DNA of 64,000 nucleotides, taken from NCBI RefSeq assembly GCF_037893015.1, contig NC_133660.1:279641567-279705566 (forward strand), in the 5' to 3' direction. This document shows positions 25,140 through 37,272 of this stretch, piece after piece (within the stretch, counting starts at the first letter, position 1; each line of letters starts with the position of its first letter). The notes beneath the pieces are model-generated. The model was given only the letters and a program-made list of their open reading frames with translations, was not told the DNA's origin and made no database searches. This stretch comes from Macrotis lagotis. Its lineage: Eukaryota; Chordata; Mammalia; Peramelemorphia; Peramelidae. The position numbers were made by a program, and so were the translations under genes.

Positions 25140-26330
25140 GCTTCATCTCTTGGCCTTTATTCAGTCCTCTTTCCTCAATACCTCTTTGTAGACTTTGACA
25201 TTCTTTTCCTGATACCTTCTCCTTTCTAGGTTTTTTTGAGATCCTTTTCTTTCCTGGTTCTCATCTTACCTCTCTGATTACTTTTTCTCATCTTCTTTGG
25301 TTGGTCTTCATCCAAATCATGCCCACCATACCTGAGTGTCCCCTAAAGCTTTTTTCTTGGTCCTCTTCTCCTTTCCATGTGTACTATCTCCCTTTGGTTC
25401 TCGTCAGTTCTCATGGGTTCCTAATATCTCTATGTAGATGGCTCCAAGGTTTAGACAGTATGTTCCAAAAGTTTTAGTGCAGTTTTAAGCTTTCATAGCT
25501 CTATACATTCCTCATTCCTCCCCTGAGTTCCCTTCTCACATCATCAATGACAATGACAGTTTGGGCATCTCAAATTGTATGTCCTAAAGGTATTTCATGA
25601 TAAATATTTCCAAAGGTTAACTCATTATACTTTGTCCTAAATTCTCCCTTTCCCCAGCTTTCTTATTACTGCCAAGAGTACCAACATCACCTTCCCATCA
25701 CCCAGGGTTGCAAATTCAACTCCTCATCTGCACTTACCTCACATATATTCCACAAATTTCATCTTCATATCTCTCATATAAGTCTCCTTCACTCACATCC
25801 TTGTACAAGAACTCTCCACTTCTTGTTTGAATTATAAGAAAAGCTTTCTAATTGATCTCCCTGCCTCCAGGTTTTCTTCTCTCCATTCTCTCAGTTGTCA
25901 AATTGATTTTCCTAAAGGATAGATGTCATTATGTCACCCTCTCCCCATCCCCTCCCACAAGAAACTTCAAATAGCTCCCTATTACTTCCAGCAAATAGGA
26001 AATCCTCTGTTTAGCATTTAAAACCTATCTGAACTTGGTGCTATTGCATTTTTCCAGTCTTTTAATGCCTTATTCCCCACTGATGTACTTTATGATTAAA
26101 TTATTTTTGGTCTCCTTGATGTTTCCCAACAAGACTCTCTGATTTTCCATGGTTATCTCCTATGCCTCTCCCTCTTAGTTTCCTTGAAGGTCTCAACCTA
26201 AATGTTATCTTCTACAGAGCATTTTCCCCATCCATACCCAATCCTCGTCCTTCCCTGAGATTACTTTCAATCTCCTCTCTTTCTTTACATGTGGTATATT
26301 AATTGTTATTTGTATACCTTAGTTTCCTCA
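25140..26330 (+). mobile_element. L2 fragment, about 1.2 kb
   Basis: Plus-strand L2 order: 'tctatgtagatggctccaag' (25430), 'ctaattgatctccctgcctc' (25848), 'taaaggatagatgtcattat' (25912), 'ggtctcaacctaaatgttat' (26189). No long frame survives. Confidence 0.72.
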
Positions 26331-26846
26331 ACTATAAAATGGAGATAACCTATTAATAGTATGAACTAATATATTAAATGAATATCAAATGAATCAACAG
26401 TATAAATCAAATTTAATTCATTAATTAATTGAAAAATATTGAAAAACTAATTGAAAAAAATTGAAAAAAAATAATGGAACTGACCTCCTGGTGCTCTTTG
26501 GATGCTCAAATAAAATGATATCTAGAGAGCCCTTTGCCAAACACAACATAAGGATCAATTATTCTTATTACTGAAAATTTTTGATACGTAAACTTTGGGA
26601 CTCAAGAGTTTTGTTATTTACCCAAACTACCTTGGTAATATTTATGAGCATTTTAATTTCACCAGTCTCCATACAAGCAAGATCTTAGATACTAATTCCA
26701 AATGTTTTATTTTTCACAAATTGGTGGTTTTCAGTAGCAAACCAGAACCACTTTTTGAAATCTTTTTGCTTTTTATCTTTCACAATTGTAGAACTTCAAA
26801 CCCTTGCACCAACAGATCATTTTCTAGGGTGATTGAAGTCCAAAAA

Positions 26847-26870
26847 CATCATCATCATCATCATCATCAT
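26847..26870. repeat. (ATC)8 microsatellite
   Basis: Eight CAT/ATC units. The surrounding sequence is unassigned, so the poly-His seen in one frame is not meaningful. Confidence 0.95.
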
Positions 26871-27129
26871 TGCCTCCCCCTGGTCCCCACCTGGTGATGA
26901 ATTTCTTTGACATTAGTTAGGCTGGTCTGGGACAAAAGTCATGAATCATTCAGGGTATCCATGGGCCAAGTTATGGATTTGAAATTAAGTGTTTACTTGG
27001 ATACAGAGAAAATAGTTTTCAAAATTCAGATCTCTTCCTCAAACAACTTTCCCTGAGGGATAGAGTTAGAGTTAGGGATAGAGTTAGCATACTGTACCCA
27101 GATTTGGGAAGTTCAAATATGATCTCAAT

Positions 27130-27270
27130 CAATAAATCAGTCAGACAGTCAATAAATATTTATTAAGCTACTACTATGTATGAGCCATTGTGCTGTGTGT
27201 TGGGAATTAAAAAAGAAGTAAAAGATAGTCTGTCCTCAAGGAGTTTATATTCTAATGAGTATTTACCAAA
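27130..27270 (-). repeat. L2 3' fragment
   Basis: 'aataaatatttattaagcta', 'gtcctcaaggagtttatatt'. Reverse L2 terminus. Confidence 0.65.
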
Positions 27271-28500
27271 AGTGTGATGACCTTAAGAAAGTCTTGGAAC
27301 CTCATTTCTACCTCTTGGAAAACTGAGAAATGCTATCTATGCAATCTTTCTTCTAGGAGCACCCTAAAACCCAGGTGAGATAATGGAGGACTCTACAAAC
27401 TTTAAAAACTCGATGCCAATGTTACTTCTTCCTGTGTTTGGCAGCCTTCAGTCAACACAAGACCAGATTTTGTATTTCTTTTGCCACAACTTTTGGATCT
27501 AAGGTTAGAGCCTGAATTTTAAGACCCACATGCGACTGATCAAGTGACTTCACTGCCCAAGTTCTCAGTTTCCCCCATCTATAAAATGAAGTAATTGCAC
27601 TCCAAGGTCTCCTCTGACTCTCGATCTCTGACCTTATGTTGTGTAGTAGAATCATCTGTGTTTATATTTTATCTCCTAGATCATGAGCTCCCTGTGGGCA
27701 AGAACCCCTTCTCCAAACTCTGCCTCTCCCCTAGGAGGAGTTCATGGTCTGCGCATTTATTGTGCGTAAGAAGTGTTTGTTGTCTTGTGTCTCCATGGAG
27801 ACAGCTCCATATCTCATGTTTGGCAGATGTCTGTGGGGTGTTGTGAAACCTCCCTCCTCCAGGTGATGTCATTGAGAGATCAATGAACCCTCATTGACAA
27901 TGGATCATGGGAAGCCCCTCAGGGTTTGTGAAGATGTCCTACTGGAGGGAATGAAACAGCCAGAAGCAAGCCAGAAATCAGCCAGGGCCAGAGGCCCTGT
28001 CTGCTATGGGGTGTCCAGGCTTTATCTGAATTCCTAGAGCTCTGATGAATGTGCTCTGCCCTGACTGGGCGTTAACAGATCTCACACACAACCCTTTCAG
28101 CACTCACTCCCGAGCATCTCACTTCAGATGTCATCACTTCTCTGGCTCTGGTTGGGAAGAGCTCCCCGCCCCTTAGGTTCAGGGTTTGGCTGATTTTGTT
28201 CAACCAAAAAGGGACCTCTAGAACTTGGCTAAAAATCCTTGGACTTATGGACTCTCAGAAGTTCAGAATTGGGAAGGCCAAGAAATTCATTACCAATGCC
28301 CGAACAAAGCCCCCTTGCCCAATACCCCATCCCAATAGTCACCCAGACTCTGATGAAAGACCTCCAGGGAGACAGTCTCTTTCCTGCCAAGAGAGCCTTT
28401 GAGGCAGTTTTCATTGTGAGGAAGACCATGATATCAGAGAGTAGAAGCCATGAAAAGCACAAAAATTGGATAAGAGTGAGGGGAGCCTGTGCTAAGTCAC
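27271..28500. other. Non-repetitive sequence, no gene seen
   Basis: No exon or element recognised. 27660-27690 may be an L2 tail remnant. A 16-bp perfect palindrome is annotated separately at 27788-27803. Several CpGs occur at 27740-27775 and around 28170. Confidence 0.4.
27788..27803. promoter_or_regulatory. Palindromic X-box-like (RFX-type) site
   Basis: TGTCTCCATGGAGACA is perfectly self-complementary over 16 bp and fits the general RFX X-box shape (GT..CCATGG..AC). It lies in non-repetitive DNA. One motif alone does not establish binding. Confidence 0.35.
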
Positions 28501-28504
28501 TAGC

Positions 28505-28705
28505 CTCACTTTCTCCAGAGCCATCTGGGTCCAGTGGTCAGATATGAATCAGGACAACTGGAGATGACCCTGGCTGTGGGGCAGTCAGGGTTGAATGATA
28601 TGCCCAAGGTCACACAGCTAGTAAATGTCGAGGGCTTGAAACTAGATTCAAACTCACGACTTCCTGAATCCAAGGCCAGTGCTCTATCCACTGAACCATC
28701 TAGCA
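28505..28705 (-). repeat. MAR1-like SINE with tRNA-type head
   Basis: On the complement a tRNA-like head ('ggttcagtggatagagcact') is followed by 'cctgattcatatctgaccac' and 'tggacccagatggctctgga', the body shared with the copies at 13140 and 13985. The 3' end is missing. Confidence 0.7.
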
Positions 28706-28779
28706 ACCTGTGAGGAAGTCATTCCTTGAATGAACCCTGTAGAACTCTTGGCAACTTCCACCCTTGACTCCTATTTTAA

Positions 28780-29660
28780 CCTCTTGGGCCAACAGAACTC
28801 ATGTTTTTCCCCTGTACCCTTGGCTCTTCCTCTTTTCTTCATACTTGTTGAAGCCATCACCATCCTTGCAGTACTTCAGACTCAGAAGCTTGGTGTCAGA
28901 TTGTGGTTCTTCACTTTCCCTCACTCCCCATGGCCAATGGGTCACCGAATGTCCTCACATTTGCCTCTTCAACTTCCCTGGTTTCCTTCAAGTCTCAACT
29001 AAAATGCAACACTCTGACAGAAGCATTTCCAGGTTCATTACCAAGTCTCCATTGATAGAAGGATGACTATCCCCTTCAAAAGGAAAAGTATTTTCTCATG
29101 CTGTCTCTGATGCTAATTTTAAATTTAATGATTGTGCTCAAGTGCAGGTCTATGTCACCTCTGTTCAATCAACTCTAGTGCCTCTCTATCACTTACAGGA
29201 GCAAATACAAAATGGTTGGCTTGCCATTCTCTTCCTAACTTATTTCCCTTCACCTTTCCAGTCTCTTTACACCTTACTCCCCAACACTTACTCTTTCATT
29301 GGTGTCCCTAACTTCCTCACCATTCCATGAACAAGATTCTCTATCTCTTGGCTCTGGGTATTCTCTATGACTGTCTCCTATATCTGGAATATACTTTCCC
29401 ACCACTTACATCATGGACCTGTCTGACTTCCTTTAAATCCCAGATAAAATCTCATCTTTCTCAGAAAGCCTTTCTCAACTTCCCTTAATTCTAGTATCTT
29501 CCCTCTGTTCATCATTCCATATTCATCTTATCGACAGCTTGTTTGCTGGTTGTCTCTTCCATTAGATTGTGAACTCCTCAAGGGGAGGGACTGCTTCTTT
29601 CTGAATCCCCAGAAATGCCGGGGTATATAGCATATACATAATAAGTATTGATTGATCAGT
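28780..29660 (+). mobile_element. L2 fragments ending in an L2 terminus
   Basis: 'aagtctcaactaaaatgcaa', 'gaatatactttcccaccact', 'agaaagcctttctcaacttc', 'gtgaactcctcaaggggagg' and 'aataagtattgattgatcag' follow plus-strand L2. 29070-29140 is poorly matched, so there may be two pieces. Confidence 0.72.
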
Positions 29661-29900
29661 AATAATAACCAATGTTTCTGTAGTGTTTATTATGCGTCAC
29701 ACACTTTATAAATTATGTTCTCATTTGATCCTCACAATAATCCTGGGAGATAGGTTCTATTGTTATTTATATTTACAATGAAGAAACTGAGGCAAACAGA
29801 ATAAAGTCACTTGTCCAGGATCACATAGTTAGTAAGTGTCTGAGGTTGAATTTGATTTAAGTTTTTCTGGTTCCAAGCTAGATACATATGCCTTCATCAC
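29655..29900 (-). repeat. MIR/CORE-SINE-type element
   Basis: 'tcatttgatcctcacaataa', 'tacaatgaagaaactgaggc', 'cacatagttagtaagtgtct'. A nearly complete reverse-oriented copy. Confidence 0.75.
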
Positions 29901-30584
29901 TTCTTTCCCTTCCTTCACAGGGCTTTCCCTGGAGATTGCCCAAATTAAGCTTGTTCATACATAGTTGTCTACATGATGTCTACCCCATTAGACTAGAAGC
30001 TCCCTGAAGGCAAGGCTATTTTTCCTCCTTTTTTTTTGAGCTCCCAGTGTTGAACATGTCATAAATGCCACTTCACTGGCCAAGAGACTGCTTAGACTCC
30101 TAAGTCTCTATTTTCGAAGACTGAGTAAGGATTTGTATTAGCTTAGAAAGGAAAATGGCACCTCTCCAGGTGTAGGTTTTCTGTTCTAGCCTGTCCACTA
30201 GATTGTGAATGCCTTTCCACCACCATTCTTCTTCTTCTTTCCCAAGCTTGGATTTCAAGTCATCATGTCTGAAATGATTCTCTTTTTCTTCTCTGCCACC
30301 TGCTCTCTGTCATGAATACGATTATCTTCCACACCCATAGAATTCATAAGGATTGAGGACTTTCCCAAGTCCTGGCTTCATCATTTGTAAAATGGGAACA
30401 AATTTTTTGAACTCTCATTTGAGAAATTCAAATGAGTCAACCTAGGCAAAGTGATCTGTGTTAGGCAAAGTACTATGTGTAGTTGTCATTTTTGTTATTT
30501 CTATTTTCTTGTTTGAAGATTTTAAAAAGGGACTGGATGGAAATGGTCCTGTAACAAGCCACTGCCCTATTATTATCTGGATTA
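29901..30584. other. Unassigned; weak L2 tail at 29985-30060
   Basis: 'tagaagctccctgaaggcaa' resembles an L2 terminus. The rest shows no gene or repeat I can name. Confidence 0.35.
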
Positions 30585-30863
30585 TTATTCTTTACTTCTC
30601 TGTGAGCCTGAGTAGGAAGATAACCTCCATTCACAGACCTGACCCCCTGATGAGTGGCATAGAGCCTTTGACCTGGTTCACTTGAATTTGGACTGGTTCT
30701 GCTTCCTTGGTCAGCCTGATAGTTTCCTGCTATTGGAGTCTCATCCCATTGGTGCAGAACTGTGGTGAAGCTCTGCTAATGCAAGTTAGATCTCTTGAAC
30801 TCAAGTGATCCCCTATCTTATGTCTCCCCCATGAATTAGAAGTTTAGGCCACTACACCTAACC
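30585..30863 (-). pseudogene. RN7SL: 7SL (SRP RNA) pseudogene, antisense
   Basis: SRP RNA is the scaffold of the signal recognition particle. Read on the plus strand this matches the reverse complement of 7SL: 'ccattcacag' (Alu/S junction side), 'tttgacctggttc', 'ggactggttctgcttccttg', 'cattggtgcagaac', 'cttgaactcaagtgatcccc' and 'ggccactacacc' at the 5' end near 30863. The order is collinear over about 280 nt, close to the 300-nt RNA. There is substantial divergence and the conserved CpG-rich 5' end is decayed, so it is an old retro-pseudogene. I saw no clear duplication. Confidence 0.72.
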
Positions 30864-33540
30864 CACTATTAGTATTTTAGATTTAATATTCCAAAACACA
30901 TGTTTGTTATATTATTTCATTCTCATATTTTTAATGGGTTGATAACAATTGATATTGTCAGCCATATACATTATAGCATCAGTTGAGATCACTGCTTTAT
31001 TTTATTAGGAAGCAGCCTCCATCCCCTTCTGCTTTTGTGTCTACTTCAAGAGAGCCATCCTCAATTTATTGCAATTGACTTAGTGGTTGGTCTCTGGACT
31101 AATCTACCATCTCCCAAAAAACTCCTTCATTTTCTATTCTTCTTCGAGAAGAGAGAACTTCTTGTAATGCCATTGTTTGCTCATGTGGGGAGACAGCATC
31201 ACAGAGAGGACCTGAAGGGACCCTCCATAAAGCCCTTTCCTCCCCTTCCCCCATACCATGACATGGCTCCCCAGTCTCCAGCTTTGGTTTCTGGTTTCTG
31301 AGTGTTTCATTAGCAGCACTGAGACAGGGGAAAGCCTGCTCCTGGCTGGCCCACTTCCTCCCTGGGTGCTCATAAGTCTTGGGTCCATTGGTACAGCTAA
31401 TCTTTCATCTCTGCTGGCCCAAGACTGGGGCCAGGCCCGTCAACATGCTCATTTCCAGTTGGAGACCTCCCCAGGCAGCCCCAAAGTTGAGGTATTTATT
31501 GGTCCTGGCTGTTTCTAGTTGTGAAAGGAAGCCTGGGAAAGATGTGGCCACACCTGGACCCCAGAGCTGGCCCTTTGATTTCTTTTGCAGGGAGAGGCAG
31601 GGAACCAGCCAGAGAGTGGGCTGGAGTTTTTCTTTGGTCTCTGCACCTCTGGGGCCTGAGTTTAGCTTCTAGAAAGTCTTACCTGGATTTCACCCAAGTA
31701 TGATGTCTTTACCAACAAGGACATAGGTAGCTCAGCTGCCATTCACCAACTTCTGTTTTTCCCTGTCCTACCTCTTTAGGAGAAGGATTCAAACTCCAAG
31801 GGAGCAAGTAGACATTAAGGGATTAAGACTTTCCCTTCCCAACCCCAGAAAATTAACCACCAAAACCCACTGGAGCCTTCTTGCCCTTGGGTCAAAGACA
31901 CCCCAACTTGTTCTCCTTTCAGAATCAAATTCTGTTGAGTCCACAAGTGTCCTCCTTCTATGTTTAATCCTTCTAAGTGACAGAAAGTTGTGATGAAAAA
32001 GATGGGGAGGGGGTTGCAAAAAGGCCAGCTCAATATGAGTCAATAGAGAGGTGAGGCTGTTAGATAAAACAAATTCAACCTTAGACCTGTTATCCCGAGC
32101 TTGGGAAGAGAGAGTCCCACTGTCCTTTGTCCTTGTAGAACTCATCAGGAGTATGCTGCTCAGTTGAGGTACCAAAATTTGGGAAAGACACAAAGGAGCA
32201 GGTGAATGACCGAAGGAGGGAGACAAGAGTGGCAAAAGACCTCTCAGCTCATGCCAAGTAAGGCTTGGTTGCAAGGGCTGGTAAGATTGAATCTAGGAAA
32301 GAAAGGACTGGGGAGAACATGATAGCTTTTTTTTTTTTAACATTTAGAGGACTAACCTATGGAAAAGGGAACAGCCTGGCTCTGCTCATACTGGGGCAGA
32401 AGCAAAAACAAAGGAAAGCTGTAAAAAGTCTACTTTTGCCACAACAGAGGACAGAATTTCCTGGGTCTGAGAGATGTACCTTTGAAAAATAGCTGGTTTC
32501 CCATCTCTGGAGATCTTTAAGCTGAAGTTTAATGATGCTTTATCAGTTGTGACAAAGTGAGAATTCTTTTTTAGTTATGGATCATATTCTATGGTATCTG
32601 AGAGCTTATTCTGTGAGCCTACCCTGATGGACCCATATGGTGAGTCTTCATATTCCCAATGAACCTTCTGAGGCTCTTTGAGATCTCCGTCTCAGTCTTG
32701 AGAGGTCCCTATCCTTTGGGTTGTAACAACAATATTAAGAACACAACATTTTTTAGAATTTTCATTCACCCCAAAGCTTTGCCCCACCCTGAGCTCATTT
32801 ATGTAGGACCACAGCTTGGCCTCCAATTTAGCATCTCATAAACCCTCCTAGGTTTGAGACACAACACTCTAGTTTAAGTGACCTGACCATGATCCCACAT
32901 TGTGTGGGTAAGGACTTAAACATAGGTCCACTGATTCTCAGGGATAAATTTCCTCTAATATACCAAACCAAGAGCAACTGTCTGCTTAACACTTTGTCTC
33001 CCATGACTACAGATGGAATTTGGCTTCCTTGAGACACTACTCATTTCAGGTTAAAAAAAAGAATCAGTCCCTTCCTCCTCTCTCCAACTGGGAGTTCTCC
33101 ATGCTTCAATGTAATGTGGTTCCTGGACAAAGTATCAGTCTCCTTTGTGAGAACTAGCAAGGCAATGGTTCATAGGTAAAAAGAGTCTAGTTAGGCCAGG
33201 GACAAATCCTTGGACTCTTCCACATTCATTACTCTCACCTTTGGGGGATATTGTGAGGAAAATACTTTGTATAGTTTAAAGCTCGGTAGAAACATACTAT
33301 CTATTACTATTGATTTTATTCTTATCTTAAATTCAATGACATTTGATCCCAAATAGTCAAATTATTCTCCTCCCATTGCTATTTTCCAATTGATATCAGA
33401 TGATTGCATGGGCGAATATAATATATCTATTTCTAGAACTGAATAAAAGTCTTATGGACATTTATCCCTAAGAAGCTTACCTTCTGTAGGCTTCCTGAGA
33501 GTATCTTTGAGAATGTGCTCTCTACCCTGTTTAAAAGACC
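30864..33540. other. Mostly non-repetitive, no gene recognised
   Basis: Open frames of up to 161 codons exist (for example 31789-32274, minus), but none shows a family motif or splice context I trust. 32850-32960 looks like reverse MIR ('tgaccatgatcccaca'). 33170-33310 resembles the end of a CORE-SINE. Confidence 0.4.
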
Positions 33541-33546
33541 ACTATC

Positions 33547-33700
33547 GGGGGGGCAGCTAGGTGGCATAGTGGATAAAGCACAGGCCCTGGAGTCAGGAGT
33601 ACTGGGGTTCAAATCCAGTCTCAGACACTTAATAATTACCTAGCTGTGTGGCCTTGGGCAAGCCACTTAACCCCATCTGCCTTGCAAAAACCTAAAAAAA
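33547..33700 (+). repeat. WSINE-type SINE
   Basis: GGGGGGCAGCTAGGTGGCAT to 'ccttgcaaaaacctaaaa'. Duplication AAAAGACCACTATC (33533-33546) / AAAAGACAGCTATC (33702-33715) with two mismatches. Confidence 0.93.
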
Positions 33701-33999
33701 AAAAAGACAGCTATCATGTTCTCACCCTAGTCCTTTCTTTCCTAGGTTCATTCTGAGCAGTCTTTATATTTTGAGAGCATTTCATTCTACTCATACCATA
33801 TTTAGTATGATGTATATATTAAAAATATTAATACACATTTTTATGACTCAATGTTATATCTCATTGGTTCTGGGCAGCCCATTGACTGGTGATGATACTA
33901 ATAGATAAGAGAATTGGTTACTGACTTTTAAGAACATTTAGGGGTTTGTGGATGCATGGTAGGACTTTGTCTTCATTACATTTATGAAGGAAAATGAGT

Positions 34000-34270
34000 T
34001 GAGGCAGCTAGGTGACACCATGGATACAGTTCTGGATTGGCAGGAAGACATGAGTTCAAATCCTACCTCATACACTTACTAGCCATTTGACCTCGAGCAA
34101 GCCACTTGATCTCTAACTCAGTTTCCTTATCTGTAAAATGAATATAATAAGGTAAATGAATGCAATAATAGTGCATACCTTATTGGATTGTTATGAGGAT
34201 AAAATAGTATTAGTAATGCACCTTGCATACCTTAAAGTGATATTTCTAAGACAAATTTAGCTGCTCAGTG
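34000..34270 (+). repeat. CORE-SINE/MIR-type element
   Basis: 'gaggcagctaggtgacacca', 'gagttcaaatcctacctcat', 'tcagtttccttatctgtaaa', 'ttgttatgaggataaaatag', 'cataccttaaagtgatattt'. A tRNA-like head with CORE and tail; the older marsupial SINE type. Confidence 0.75.
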
Positions 34271-34589
34271 GTATCTGGGGCATGTTAAATTTTTGCAACC
34301 TGCTGGGATATATTGCAGTTTCTACCATTTTCTTGAAAAATTTATATCAGTCACTAAGTCCAGACTATATAAGGATGACCTTTTAATAATTTCTAGTAGA
34401 AATGACCTAGTCTTGTATCAGTCTCATAATTCTTTCTCTTTGAAAAATAGATCTGCATGACTTGGACTTTGATTTTTCTTTGTCAGTCTTTTGTCAGTTG
34501 AGATCATGGACATGGACGGAGGGTCTTTTGATTCCACTCGTGAATCTTAATCATTTCCCAGTTTCTGTGTAGCGGTAAGCAACATATAT

Positions 34590-34955
34590 TCTTTTAAAAT
34601 TTTATTTTTTCAAATTAAATGTAATAGTTTTCAACAATCATTTTTGTAAGATTTTGAGTTCCACATTTTTCTGCTCCCTTCTTTCCCTACTGCCTTCCCA
34701 AGTCAGTGAGTAATCTGCTCTAAGTTCTCCACATAGAATTATGTTAAACCTATTTCCATATTAGTCATGTTGTAAAAGAAAAATCAGAATAAAAAAAACA
34801 AAACAATTTTTAAAAAGTGAAAATAGTGTCCTTTGGCCTACATTCAGACTGCACAGTTCTTTCTCTGGATGTGGATGGCATTTTCCATCACAAGTCTTGT
34901 AGAATTGGCGTTGATTACTGAAAAGAGTTAGATCTATCATAGCTGATCATGACAC
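34590..34955 (-). mobile_element. 5'-truncated L1 (third 3' UTR type)
   Basis: 'ttcaaattaaatgtaatagt', 'gagttccacatttttctgct', 'attagtcatgttgtaaaaga', 'ctacattcagactgcacagt'. Collinear with the copy at 24231. Duplication not clear. Confidence 0.8.
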
Positions 34956-35204
34956 AATGACCGACGTATATCCTTAGAGCTTGACCTGGGGCTCTGAAAA
35001 GTGACTTGTTTGGGATCATCTAGTTAGCAAGAAGGATCCAATAAAATAGGAAGCTTCCAGATAACTTCTTTCCTTCCATGAGACCCCTGCCCCAGCCATT
35101 CGAGCAGTGATTTTGTGATACTTCAGGGTAATGCTGCTTCTTCCTCTTACCCTGTCATGGCCTAAATTTAGAGTAATTTTTTTTTGTGAAATCTGGTCTG
35201 AATG

Positions 35205-35267
<63 letters not shown>

Positions 35268-36260
35268 TATTTGGAGTTTCATCTCATAAGGCAGCATTAT
35301 GGGTATCATACATGTCACTATAGGGAAGAATCATTTACATGGATAAAAAGACGGACTTCTTGAAGCCAAAGGAAGAAATAGTGCTTAGAGGGCATGTCTT
35401 AGGGAAGGGTCACCAGTTGAATTAATAGTCTAGAAAATGTGCCAAGCATGAATGACTGGAGGACCTGGAGATGTTTAGACTAGAGAAGAGAGACTTAATT
35501 GTCTCTGAATAAATATCTGGAGGACAGTCACATGGAAAAAGGATTTGGTTTTATCTCTGTGGTTCCACACTGCAAGACCAATAGTAATGAATGAAAGGTG
35601 GTACATTTTTTGTTCAGTATAAGGAAGGAATTTAACTAGTCAAGAAATGGTATGGGTTATCTTGGGGTTCTCTCTGGAGTCATTCTCCCATTGGACACTT
35701 CCATTCACTGTGATGGGTTGGGTATACAGGCAGTGACTATTACTTTTCTTTCAAGGCTATAATGGTAACCCAGAGGAACTAGGTTTCTTGTCCTGCTGCT
35801 GCTGCTTTTGAGCCCCCACCAGTATGCTCTCCATTAATAGATGGCTAATAGCAATTAATTCACTTTTTAGGAAAAGAGATTTCCTGAGAAAATGTATTAA
35901 GAACACTTCATACAAAACATTATTTCCAAATCGTAGAATTAACTTAACCAAAAATATACAGAGTCCATGGGGGGGAAAGCATTACTTTAAAGTACAGTGG
36001 TAGTAAGGAACACATATGTAAAAAAAATGTGTGGGAAATGGGTAACCTTTGACTCCTGGCCCTGGAAGTTCTTTTCCTTTGTGAAGTTTGCTCCAGGGCT
36101 TTGTATTGATAACTGATGAATCACTCTACTGTCTAACTGGTCTGACTCCTCCCAGGATACAGTCTGTTGAATGGACTGATCCAATGTTGAACTGGGCCTA
36201 TCTGCTGCTATTTCAGCTATTCCTCTGCTGAACCAGGAAAAGGGAAGTCAGGGAAAGAAC
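34956..36260. other. Unassigned, with (AT)n
   Basis: Nothing recognised apart from the (AT)n at 35207-35264. Confidence 0.4.
35207..35264. repeat. (AT)29 microsatellite
   Basis: Uninterrupted AT, self-complementary. The alternating Tyr-Ile frame across it is an artefact. Confidence 0.97.
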
Positions 36261-36261
36261 A

Positions 36262-37272
36262 AATATTCTAGGCCTTGTGCTAGATGAAGCATTTTAGATA
36301 TATTATCTTATCCAAAGTACTAAAAATTATGCCTACCCCTTGATCTAGCAACATCACTCTCCTAGGTCTATGTCCCAAAGAATTAAAAAAAAAAAGGAAA
36401 AGCATCTGTATGGACAAAAATATTTATAGCAGTTCTTTTTAATGGTTACAAAGAATTAGAAACTGAGGGAATGGCCATCCATTGGAGAGTGGTTGAACAA
36501 GTTGTGGTACATGATTGTTATGGAATATGATTGTTCTAAAAGGAATGAGGAGGAGGATGCTTTTCAGAAAAGCCTAGAAATAATTACATGAACTGATGCA
36601 AAGTGAAGAAAGCAGAACCAGGTGAACATTGTACATAGTAACAACAAAATTTTAACAGTCGACAACTGAGTGACAGCTATTCTCAGCAATATAGTGATCC
36701 AAGACAATTTTGACTCATGATGAAAAATGTTATCTACCTCAAGGGAAAGAACTGATAGAGTGAATGCAAATTGAAGACTATATATATTTATATGTATGTA
36801 TTTATGTGTGTGTGTATAAATATATATATATATATATATATTTATTTTTCTTTGGTCTTTTTATTTTGGCCTGTGTTTTCTTTCACAATATGATTAAAAT
36901 GGAAATATGTCTTGCATGACTGTCTATGTATAACCTATATCAAATTACTTGTCTTCTCAATGAGTGGATGGGGGAGGGTGGGAATGGAGGGAGAGAATTT
37001 GGAATTTAAAAAAATTTTTTAAAGAATCTTAAAAATTGCTTTTACATGTAATTGGAAATTTCATAAAAATTGATCTCATTTGATCCTCACAATTACCCTG
37101 GAAGGAGGTGTTATTATGATCTTTATTTTACAAATGAAGAAACTGAGGTAGATGGTGATTAAATGACTTGGCCAGAGTCACACATCTAGTAAGTGTCTGA
37201 AGGCAGTTTTGAACTCAAATCCTTCTGAGTCCAGGTCTACACTCAGTGCACTGTGATGCCACTAGCTGCTTT
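36262..37272 (-). repeat. MIR-type element split by an L1
   Basis: Left part 36262-36315 ('ttgtgctagatgaagcattt') and right part 37069-37272 ('tcatttgatcctcacaatta', 'caaatgaagaaactgaggta', 'cacatctagtaagtgtctga') are consecutive pieces of one reverse-oriented MIR. Confidence 0.7.
36316..37068 (+). mobile_element. L1 3' end (ORF2 tail plus 3' UTR) inside MIR
   Basis: Plus-strand L1: 'ccttgatctagcaacatcac', 'atggccatccattggagagt', 'tggtacatgattgttatgga', then 3' UTR with (TA)n (36779-36843), 'catgactgtctatgtataac', 'gggggagggtgggaatgg' and 'acatgtaattggaaa'. ORF2 is frameshifted. One of the few plus-strand L1s here. Confidence 0.85.

Noticed and set aside
31789..32274. 161-codon minus-strand open frame in non-repetitive DNA
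   Set aside because: No family resemblance, overlapped by another frame on the same strand, and composition typical of chance frames.
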